From Phalacrocorax aristotelis (lineage: Eukaryota > Chordata > Aves > Suliformes > Phalacrocoracidae), in assembly GCF_949628215.1 (NCBI RefSeq), contig NC_134281.1, positions 41,152,512-41,216,511 of the forward strand: a stretch of DNA of 64,000 nucleotides. Reading direction: 5' to 3'. The notes beneath the pieces are model-generated. The model was not told where the DNA came from and made no database searches. It saw only the letters and a program-made list of their open reading frames with translations. The position numbers were made by a program, and so were the translations under genes. Shown here in pieces: positions 21,401 to 33,400 of this stretch. How positions within the stretch are numbered: the first letter of the stretch is position 1; the number at the start of each line of letters is the position of its first letter.

Positions 21401-24400
21401 AGTTATTATCAAAATACAGGTTTATTTAACACTGCTTTTCTACCCAAGCCACCCCCCACACTTATCACTATCAGTCTCCCAGTGCTAATGAGCATGCGGG
21501 TTCTTACAGACGAGGTAAAGTCTAATGTTACTTTTGAATTATTACTGAAGCCCATTTAGAATAAAGGATTTCCTAAATATTAGCAAGCTTTGGAGTCTGG
21601 GACAGGACAACTAGGGTTGAACTGTATGTATCATTAAATGATGAGCATGACTTACTGGCTTACACCCTAGCCTGTTAAGGTGTTTGAGCATTAAAGCAAT
21701 ATTAGAAGGAGCCAACATTTCGGATGCTGAACTCTGAAAAGCTTACCGACATTGGCTGGTCCTTTTCCACGTTCGTTTTGGGCTCCTGGCATTGCTGAGA
21801 AACTCACGTTGTAATTGGGTTTGTTCTGGGGAGAAGCATGAGGCATGCTTGGCTGAGCTTTGGGTTGTGCCTGCTGCCAGCCATAGCCAGCTCCTTGCTG
21901 CCAACCACCGCCGCCCATGGGCTGGGGAGATGGTTTCTGTGGTGAAGGGGGGAATCCTCCACCCATGCCTGTTGGTGTGGTTGGTTTACTAGCAAATGAA
22001 GGGCCACCTGCAGAGTAGGGGGAAGGAGTGATAGTGGGCATTAGCAAACAGGATACCGACTTGCCTTCTGAAAAGGGAACATAAATAAAATCCCCGAGGC
22101 AGCTGGCTTCTATTTTCAGCTCTGCCACAAACGTAGTTTATTTTTGCAACATCAGGCAAAACCCTTCAACTTTCCTGTCACTAAGCTGCTTAAAAAACAG
22201 CACCTGCCTTTGAAGATTGCGCAGGAATTAGCAGCTTATTGGGGAAATGCAGGGAAAGCTACATGCAGCTAGCTGGAAACCACAGCTACTGTGCATTACA
22301 GTGGTAACATCAAGTTGACATGTGTTCAAATACTATCTCCTTATGCTGTGCTGATGTAATACTATCTCAGAGTTGTGTGTTTCAGCACCTTATTACTTGA
22401 GAGGATACTCCTCTGGCTTACTTTGTGGTAGAAGGTACACAGGGTTAATGCGTTATTTGAGACTAACATCCATGCTCAACTTTGAGCTCTGAAACATGTC
22501 ATGGAAACGGGATCAAGTGCTTTTGACTTAGCAATGAACAACAAAAATATGGTTAAATATTCTGTGGATGCCAAGTCATTTGTTTTTAAACTCCATAACT
22601 TTGCTACAGAATACATGCTTTAAAAGCACCTCAATGGCTCTGACATGGGTTTTGGCATACTTTTTATTTTGCTCCTGCAGAGCAGCTAGCGATCCAGCAG
22701 AGGGAACTGGGAAACCTAATTCCAGAACCATGCTGGTACTGACGCAAAGGAGAAAACAAATATCAGATAAAACCACAATTGCTTGCAAAGAGCTGAGGGC
22801 AGTGACAAAGGGAAGAAAATCTATTTGCCAGAGTCGGAGAAGCCAGACATGCTGGGTTTTAAGGAAAACTTAAATAATTTGTCAGAACGGCCTTTTTAAC
22901 ACTGGGATGGAGGCCTTGCTGATCGTTTTCTGAGATAAAACAAGGAGAAAATACTTGTCTAAGCAGTCAAGCAAAAAGACCTTTGTAACCAGGTGCAAGT
23001 GAAAATGGATTCAGAATCCACTTTTAGATAGTACTGCAAATTATTAGGCAGATTAGTGAGGTTCCACTGGTTTCTTCACAAAGGACAAAAATGAGTCAAG
23101 TCTAGAAGGAAGCAATTCTTCAAGGACCCCAGTAGCTTTGAAGAGCCAAAGTCTCCTCCCAGACACTGCTGCAAGGTCTGTAGCAACAGTTGTCCAGTCA
23201 GTGTTAGACACAGAGCATCCTTAGCTAGAGACTGTTTAGACTTACAAGATAGAGGTTATACTTTGCAATCCATTGGGACCTTGGTAGGCTATACAGGTTA
23301 CTAGCAGTTTTTTTTTCTGGAGGATCAGTAAAAGCACAGATTTGTGAGAACTTAGAGAATCAGGCAGGAGGAAAAATTTTAAAGTGGCAATAGCATGCAG
23401 GCAAGCTTAGCGGACCGATAGAGTTCTCTGTCACATACCAGGCTATTCATCCTATTTCTTTAAAACAGAGCAAACTGGTATTTGTTTGGTTTGTTGTTGG
23501 GTTGGGTTTATTGTTTGTTTATTTTTCTTTTTTTTTTTTTTTTTAAATAAAAGGTGCAAACCTGCTAAACTTGCTCCAAGAGTCCCGAGATCAGCAAATG
23601 GATCCAGTGTTTGGGGTTTAGGCTGATGAGTGGGAGTACTATGGAGGGATCCTGTAGGACTGGTGGCAGCTGACTTACTTCCCACACCTAGGCCACCTTA
23701 GAGGGAGACAAAAAAAAAAAAAAAAAAAAGAACACCCTCAGTTTTTATCCCTCTTTTACGTGAGTGCAGCTTTTCCTCAGTGCTCAGTCACATGTTAGAA
23801 GACTGCTGTTAAAATTAAGTGTACTATTGTCAGGTTCCTAAGCAGTCTCAACTCAGTGTTGGCCCAGACTAGTTGCACACCCACTCACAATTAGGCTCAG
23901 CAACAAGAATGTTCCCTAGACTGTCTGCAGTGACAGAGTAATTATGACAAATGGATATATTTTAAGAACTAAAAGCTGTCAGGAAGCAACTTTTGATAAG
24001 ATGTATATAACATCCCAAGGTTAGAAAATCATGCTATTATTTAGTGAAATCCCAGGAATGCATAGGACTTCTCAGGTCATTCTCTTGGCTCTACACTGGA
24101 ATGAAACACAACTATGCACATCCTCACTGAGCACCTGTCCTGTTTTAGGCCATTGTTTCTTGAGGAAGAAAACCTAGATTTTTTAAGAGAAAGAGTTTGG
24201 TAGCCTCTAGCCAGATACTCACTTGGATGACTGGGAGACCAGGACAACAGGCAGCATACCTGCTGCCGCTGAGATGAGGCTATCATGATTGATGTTTTGT
24301 TGTATTAGTCAAAGTACTAAGCAGCAAAGAGGGAACCTGTTCTGTGCAGTCAGTGGTAGCATCTTCCATCTGCCTCTCCTCTCTCAGGGCTCCTTAAGGG

Positions 24401-27400
24401 GTTTTTTCTTAAGTGTCCTAGATTTTTATGATACATACCTGGTTTGTTGGGCCAGTCCCAACCACTGGAAACATCTGGTTGTATGGAAACTGTTGGTGTG
24501 CTAGAAGCTAAGCAGAAGGATTACATATAAATATCTCAAACTAGTAGAGCAAAACCAACATAATCCAGTGTCTAAGGAAGGGCTGGGGGCAAGCAGGAAG
24601 AGAGACATTTGCTAATTTGAACTGAACTTCTCCCCCATGATGGGCATCACAAATTTAACATTTATTTCTGATCTCATACTATACAGAGGTGAGTAGGGAA
24701 GGATGCAGATTTATAGCGTTCATTTTATGGTGGCTTTATGTACTTATTTATAAAAGCCTTACCACCATAATAACACATGGAGTTTAATGTTTCTGAATAC
24801 ATCTCAACCCAAGGAAATATTCTACATGCAAAAGGCAAGGATGGAGAAAACAAATACAGTGAAACAGCCCACACAGATGTAAACCAGAAAGAACAAGTCC
24901 TTCCTTTAACCCTGTACATATACACAGATCACCCTGCCAGCAGTTCATTATCCACAGATACTAGCACTGTAATTTAATACCTCATCATTCTTCTCAGTGC
25001 AGCCAGCTCCAAGTGTGACCCAACCGCCTTATTCACAGAGTTAATATCCAATACCCAAGTTTGGCAAAGCAAGGATGCAAGCAGTGCCAGCAGCACACTA
25101 GTTCCCTTCTTTGTCATTTTGGCTTTCCAGTGAGACTGTTGCCCCCAAGGGACACGTGTTAGATGATCAGACACAAACAAATTAATATCTGAATGTGTTT
25201 CAGAGGAGCTTACAACATTAAGCTTTAGCATGGCGGAGAAGGGGACAACTAAGGGACATTTCAAACACACAGAAGAAAAAGAGTTCAATAAAGACAAAAA
25301 TTCCTTCTCTTCAAATAAGAGTCAAATTCAACTGTGAATTTGTCCAAAATTACTATCAGATCTAAAGAAAGCAGATGCCTGTAACTAAAATCACCAAAGG
25401 ACGTGTGTTTTCTCTAGCAGGCTTAATATGCCATGCTCTATTTAGCTCAGTTAATGGTAGTTTGGTTCAAACGAGACCTCATAACCACATTAATATGCAG
25501 GCAAACATTCTTCATGGTCTTTTTTCATGTATACAAATAGCTTATTAATTAAGTATAAGACTTGAGCAAAACAAGTCTCATCCTACCACACTTCAAATTA
25601 TGAATATGCTTTAAGTCTAGAGACAAAGAGTTCTTTCCTGTTTTGTGGGGTTTCTGTGGTTTAGAGTAATTTTATGGTAAGCATCAGTTTGTACTTAGTA
25701 GCTCCCTCACTATTTAAAAGCAGCATTTCATGTTTACTTAAATACACTAGAAAAGCCTCACTTTCTTACCCATGTGAAAGGGATCACTGTGCACAGTTGG
25801 TGAAGGACTTCTTGTTGCTTGAAGGAAAGGATCACCAGGGACAGTTGATGATCCAAGAAAGGAACCCAGGAGGTCTGGACCAGTTTGCTTCGGGCTACTT
25901 CCAAATGGATCAAAGGCAGTTGCTGTAAAAACATATTTGAGAAAACTAAATCATTAACTTGTACAATGAACATGCTTCAGGGAAAAGACAGCCATGTGTC
26001 GGCAAGAAAACCTAATACCTGCAGATACCAAATAGGAGACAGCATGCGACTGCAAGAGAGCAACTGGAAAATATCAGTACCCTAGCCAAATGCTAGGCTC
26101 ATAGAAAGCCACACGTCTTGGTCACAGCAACACATTTGTTGATCCCATCTGTCTTTTCCAATGAAAGGAGCAGTCAAAGCGAGTATTTAGATACTTCGAC
26201 ACTTCAGATGAGGTTTCAACTTGCACATACCGCCAATACATAAATGGACAGTGAGGGACAGCCTGGAGCTTGGAGTTAGCACCCTGGCACAATTCCTGCT
26301 TCCTCTCAAGAGCTGAACGCAGTCTAAGATGATTTTAGGCTGTCAAAAGTTATACATGTCGAGGGTAAGAGGACCATCTTTTAGAAATCACTTTAGAAAA
26401 TAACTAGTATCTTTCCTACATAGAATGAACTGGACTTTGTAACAAGTGATGCTCAAACTCCATTTTTGATCAATTTGTTTAGCTTACTGCCTTTCATGTA
26501 GAAAAACCCAGCAAATCCAACTAACAAATACACTCCTATGAATTCACTCAAACTCTTACTTGCTGACAATTTTAAGGTATTTTGAACAGATATGCAATAC
26601 ACATTACTATAAGAAAGATACAATTCTGAGACTCTATGCATTGTAATAATGATTATCATCATTAACAAGTATCCTAAGCAATGAGTAATGTAAATAAATT
26701 ACTAGTTTTCACTATCTCCCAAGTTTTTATTCTTGCTTTCCTGGCCTGGGACAATTGAGCTGTGTCATACCTTTCCTATCCCTTTTAAGCACCAGTCTGG
26801 CCCCTGCAAAGCAGCACAATACAACTTCTGTTGTTATGCTGCTCAGCAACAATATCTAAAAGTCTTCTCCTGATACTGTTGCTCCTCTGCCTTGTGAGGT
26901 ACATGTCTCTACAACCTGCCCACCCCCAGGTGAAAGCTCTTAGACTGAGCATACAACAGTCAGCAAGATGAGCCTTCTCCATATACAAGTGCCCTAATTT
27001 CTTCCACTGAAAATTGTATTCTTCTCCCCTCTCCTGCTTCCAATCTTCAGTCTCCTCCTTCCTTCTTGTACCAAGACTTGTGAAGGGAGATTTTAACTGC
27101 TCCTGTCCCTTTCACTTCAGAAAACACCATAGGCAAATCGGGTGTTTGAGTGTACTAGCAGACATACCTCCCCCAGCCCGCAGGGTTTTTTATTCTAGCC
27201 GAGAAAGGAGAACTCAAGAACAATCTTCATAAATTGGCTGCATGGCCAATTTTTGGTAGGTGCTACTGGTGTCAGCCCCAGCATCACACAAGGCTGCACC
27301 TCCTTACCAAAATGAAAAACAAAACAAAACATTTCTGTACAAGAAAGTTGGCAGGTGTTGCAAATGCATTAGGTTATTAGTTGCTGAGGAAAAAAGTTAC

Positions 27401-30400
27401 ATAAGCATGCTGTGCTCTTTGAATCAGGTACAGATCCCTCTTTCTAATATCTGTACAACCACTCCTCCTGCCAGCCTGATCTCAGCCTGGCTTTGAAGAA
27501 GAAAAATGATCATCACATATTGCGTATCTTAATCTGCAGAAAGGCCAGAAACAGCAGAACTGTGGAGCCATATTTCATAGTCCAGGACCAGCGTCATAGC
27601 TCCAAACCTCCTAAGTTAAAAAAGAAGTTCAATTCAAACTACTATGGGTCTACCCAAAAGCCTGAGAGGCTTTTTTCTGATTTTTAAAGTGATACTTATT
27701 CTCCTCATATACGTTATTGGACACATAGGAAGTGCAAAACTGACTGTCTCCAGTGGCTGTCAGTGTAAGGAGCCAACCAAACACTTGGTTGAACTCCAGT
27801 AGAGACTTTAGGGAACAAACTAGATAATCTGGTTTGTTTTCTTGATGGTGAAGATGCACTAACTCCTGCCTGCAAGTAGAATTGCTGGCTGACCTCTTGG
27901 GATCCCTTGCAGCTTTTAATTTTCATCGAACAAGTGTAGCCAAGAGGAATCCAACAGCCTAGAGCAGATCACCCAGCTCGGATTCTGAAAACACGTGCTC
28001 CATCAAGTCACGCACTAGACATAGCCACTATTACCTTCTCCAACTCTTGGGGACGGGGATGGGGATGCTGAAGCTGCAGAACGCCGAGGGGTTGACTGCA
28101 CAGACCCAGGTCCCCCTACATGGAAGGCCTCCTCAGCAGCTGGCTGCCCACTTTGATTCTGGGAACTTGGCCCACCAACCCCAAACAAATCATTCAGCAA
28201 GTCTGAGTTAGAGGGGGCAGCAGTGGGCTGCGAGGGAAAACTCTTGCTCATAGGGCTACCATCCAGGCCCAGCAGGTCCACATCTTCAGGCAGAGGTGGT
28301 ACTGGAGGCTCTTGCTGCTTTTTGCTGTGTTTTGGTGTCCCGTGAGGCTTGTCACCGCTAGCATTACTGTGCTGACTGGAAAGGGACAAGAGTTCGTCAT
28401 CTGACTGTTCGCTTTCCTCATGCACCAACGCTGCTCGATCCTCTGAGGTGGGGTGAGAGCTACTTTTGTCAGATTTCTGATCTAAACAATGATTAAAAAT
28501 AAAATTAGGTAGCTGTTAGTTTTGTCATCACAAAGATCCCATAAAAATCATCTTACATGCAGAATAAAAGGCTACTGGGAAAACCACATCAGCATTTTGT
28601 TGGATTTTTAAGTGAGAGTCCTTTGCAAAGATTAACTTAAAGTCTATTCTGGTCTGTATTGTAAGGAGCCAGCTTTATCGATCAGGAAACACAGACAGAG
28701 GTTAATTGACTCTCCTCAAACCTGAAGCACCAGCAAGCATAAGGCCTGCAGATGTAAACTGAACAAGTCTCTGGGTCAGGACCAAGCATGCAGGATGATC
28801 TCCAGCCATGCCTCAAAATCCAGGCAAAACAAGGCTCACAGAAAAGAAGCAGGGACATAAACAACCCTCCTAGCTGTGTCCACAAGAATCTCTTATGCTG
28901 GGCTCCCACCTAGCATGGTGCTGATACCAGAAGAGGAATGCTGCATCCAGCAGCAGCTCAATATTTTCAAGGTGTTCAGCACTATTAAATGGCCTCTGAG
29001 ACAAACACTCTCAGTCCTATGTTCTCATAGCACTGTATATAAAGTGCAACATTAGGAAAAAGCAGCTTAAATTTGGTTTTAGCTTCGAGGAGGCCTAGGG
29101 CAAAGCTTTACACTGGAACAATATTAGTAACTCATATAGAGCACAAGTGGGCAATATTTGAAGAGGACATTGTAGGAAATTAATTCTCACTCAGTTGCAA
29201 CATAAGGGTGTGACCAGCAATACACTGTGATCTAATGGGAAAGACATGTTACAATCAGAACCTTCAGCCTGACTCCATGCTCTGGGGATGGGGGAGGAAG
29301 CTGTTTATCTTGTTTGAAGCAGATTTTATTTTGAAGACCAAGTCTGCATACCTTGCCAGCTGAGAGATGAGAAGAATGCACTCTGTCCAACATTTCTTAT
29401 GTTATCCTGGGGTGAATCAGTGGGACCTCTGCCTGCAGCAGAAAGCACCAAATAAATTATCAAGCAAAGAGAAGTTGACCATGCAGGTAAGCATGTAAAT
29501 TAAGTGAGCAAACCTGTGCAGCTCTTACCTGCCAAAGCAAGAGTGTCCTGATGCTCCTGATGAGAGGAGAAGAGAATGGTTGGATTGATGTCTTTTGTTG
29601 TGAAGTTCTCCCATGGGGGAGTTAATTCGGTTTGCCTATCAGTAGATTGTATTTCTATCTCCAGTATAACATGAAAGAGCTGAGGATACTTGTCTGGAGA
29701 GTCACAGGCATCAAGTTCAGGCCTAAACAGGGACAAGAGTTGTTCAATTAAAAAAGGAAAGGATATTTCTGCAAAGCTAAATAAAGTCTTTCAATATATG
29801 CATGCACACAGACTTTTCAGACTTCATCTGTGAATATTCTCCTTCAGCCTTCATAAGGCTTTTACGCTTCAGGTTTGATTAATGTTCAGCTTAAAATACT
29901 CACTTGGTGAATTTTAGTGTGGTTGTTCCCAGGGCTATGAATCCAGTATGAAATTGAATTTGGAATATTTGTGTGTTGGTCATCTGAAAAAAAACACAGA
30001 GCATCAGATTGAACAAGTGCTTAAATTCATTAAAGTATTTGTTTATAGCACATACAGACAGTTAAGTCTACCTTACTACCAGTTACTATATAGACTAATT
30101 ATAACTGCTATATAAGCTAACTCATTCTGCTTGTTCTACAGAAAGCAGAGCTTTTCCTTCTCAAACCCAAATATTTCCATCTGCCTTAAATTCTGCTGCT
30201 GCTGCCTCCACACAGCAGAGCACCTTCACAGTGTTTAGGAATATGTCTTCATCCCCTGCTTGTCTTCATTTCTGGAATCTTCTTGACATTTTAGTTCTTA
30301 AGTGAAACCAATGTCTGTTTCCACCGAATACACTGGAGCAACAGGTTTGTACCACAGGAAAATGTAAGACCATTTAACTTGCAGTAGAGGCTTCAGTGAA

Positions 30401-33400
30401 GCATCAGCTGTACAGCAAACCACCAATTACAAATCAAGAAGAAAAAAAACCCCAAAACATTCATTGGTCACTCTGCAACTTTAATACTAAGGTTTCGAAC
30501 ATATCATCAGGAAAATTATCAAGATCACAGATTAAAGTATCAGTGGATAAAACGACCATTCAAGAATGCAGCCACCACACCCAGTTAGTTGTGGGAGTCT
30601 GGGAGCTGTTCTGCCTGACCAGCCATGCAGCATCCATCTGCAGGGAGCAAATGAGGTGGTATTCAAAGCACGTGGGACAAAACTTGGTTCTTCCCTCATT
30701 TTTTGTGCTTTAAATGACTACAGTTTAAACATGTTATTTCACCAAGCGAGCCAATCAACCCTCATCACTACAAAAGGTTAATGGAGCAACTTAGTGTATG
30801 ACAACTACTGATTCAGCTTTTGCAGATCCAAGTTTTCAATCTGAACAGATTGCATTTCTAAATTCCTATTCTGCAATTACAAGAGCCAGGGAACAGCATT
30901 TTAAAGTCTGTCTCAAAGCCTAGAGCAACATGGACCAATACATATTTTCACTTCCAGTGCTGCTCCTACATTACAGGAAGGAGATACCAGTGTGTGCTCA
31001 AACCAGCATCCCTCTATTCTCTCCCGTTTCCACTGTCTCCCAGTACCTTGATCTGCTAGGCTTTTTGGCTATGAAGAGGGTGGCTGTCTGGCCAGCCTGC
31101 AGCATAGACAGACTTTCCTATCCCCCTGACTGACCAATCCACACAGGTTGCCTTTCGTCCTAATGACCAAGAAAGGTGAAGGCTGCCCTACACCAAGCAA
31201 AACAGACACCATGCAGGAGTGAAGGCTCAGTAAGTCATACTAATTTGAGCAGAAGAATATCTTCTTCCATATTCTTAGAGTGCGTAGGTAGAGGCTTTGG
31301 TTGTGATTTGCCCTGAGCCTGTTACTGATGGATGATTTCTGTCTTCTACATCAGCTGGAAGGATCCTACACCCTATCAGTAGGCAGCATCTCCATAAAGA
31401 GATGCCAGAGGCATCATCAACTTCTCCATATGCAGTTCTTTGTTTTCACTTGGCACTGCTCAAATTTTTGTTATGTCTACTGTCAAGTAAGGAAACTTTC
31501 ATCACAAGTGCTATGTGCATTCTTAGACCCCATATTTAGCCGCCTCTTAGTTAGCTACATTGCCTCTATCATGCAAGAGAAGTTAAACAAAGTCCTACTT
31601 TTGCTTGAAGGCGGCCCCCGATGGTTGATCTCATATGGTAGACAGAAACAACAACGTCTCCATGGACAGTGGCTCCCAGTGGAATTAGGACTTTCCCTTC
31701 CTGCACACGGTATTCTCTTTGAGGGGAAGAGAAGGAAATCCACAGTTAAGCTCCCTTCCACAATGCCTTTACCACCCCTCAACAATGTCAACATAAAAAC
31801 TATCATCTTGTTCAGGCCAAGCAAACAGAAGGTGTATTCAGTGCTCTGCTTAATGTTAGGCTTAGTTGAAACAGAAAACATTTCACAGGAAAAACCAGTG
31901 CAGCACTGAACTACCTCTATGAAGGTATCCTACTGCATGACAACTTCAGATTCACTCTGGCAGTTTATTTCAACACTAGGCACCAACTTTCAATTAATAT
32001 ATGCATTTCTTCATTTACCAGGCAGCCTGGCAATGACTGCAGCACAGATATTAGACACATTACAGCCTCCTTGTGTTAAGCTCCTAAGGACAGTAGGAGA
32101 TTCATAGCAACTCACTTCATTCTTTCATACTCCTGCGAAGTGGTAAGGATTCTGGTTTCTCCACTGAGAATGTCACAGAAGGGCCGGCACCCATTTCGTT
32201 GCTTGTTGAAACAGGGGACTGGACTGAGGGTGACTGACTTGATAGTAAGTGGTTTGCAGTGAGGAATGACAGGCTTGTCTGCTATTAGATCACAGATGTA
32301 TCCTATATATCTGCAGACAGAAAAAGCCGTTACTGAAATCTCCATCCCAGGTGACCAATTTTCATTCATTCATTTCAAGTCTACCCTGAAATCCAGTGAA
32401 AGTGTGATTCTTTCACAGTTCCAGGACTGGAGTTTCTATGTACTCCAGCATCCTTGCACCTGGCACAAAAATCTACATTTCTGTTTGTTTAGTTACAAGA
32501 ACTGGAGCTCAAGAGGAAGGAAGCTGGCCTTTAGCTCTGAGCTGAAGATCATTTATCCTCACTTTTTAGGAGGGAAGGTGCTGAGCAACGGTTTTTCTGG
32601 TTTACCGGTAGAAGTTTGCCTTCTATTTTACATGCACACAGCAGATGAATTATTTTGTTAGTCATGTGCTGAAAGGTCATTATTGTTATACATAACACTA
32701 TATCTTTGGTTTGCTCTGACACGCAGTTTTTCCTCTGCTTAATGGAAATTGTAAAAGATTATAATTTTGCAGTGTAAACTCCTGTAAGGATGAAGCTGAC
32801 ATAGGGAGGAGGATTCACCCGGGCCCTGTTAACTACAGGTTTGTCGACTTTCCTGAACTAGTGTACAAAGCTGTTGTAATATTTGATTTTGTTACTCCAT
32901 TACTGTTATATCAGCGTGGGTAAAATGGAAGTGGCCATGAACATCAGTTAAGACCTGTCAAAGCTAAGTACTCTCTCTCATGCATGAGTACTGCTCATGC
33001 TGCAGTGGGAATTCTGGAGTTTTCAGTACTGCTCATGCACCTTCAGGCTGGCCTGGGTAGAGAGACTGGGGCATGCAGCACATACACACTTCAGGTCACA
33101 TACATTATTTTATAAAATAATAGAATGATTCAGGTTGGAAGAGACCTCTGAAGATCACCTGGTCCAGCTGTCTGCTCAGAGCAGGACTGCTTCAAAGCTG
33201 TATCTCAGAATTGGATTATGCTGCTGGGGGCGATACACAGCAAAGGACCTCCAAGGACAGAGATTCCACAGCCGCTCTGGACAACCTGTTCCAGCACCTG
33301 ATCACCACTTTAATACTTATTTCTGGGGAACAAAGTGAAATCTGAATGCCTATCTCAGCCTAGGGCTTGGGAAGACATTGCCAAAACACACACATCAGGT

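Noticed and set aside
23528-23544. Poly-T/poly-A runs as tails of processed pseudogenes
   Set aside because: No retrocopied gene body or target duplication is visible next to either run.
31328-31909. 193-codon + strand open frame
   Set aside because: It overlaps DNAJC6 exon 8 on the other strand, has low-complexity composition and matches no protein family I know.
33119-33340. 67-codon frame in the intron 6 repeat as a gene
   Set aside because: The sequence is the reverse complement of a CR1 3' end.
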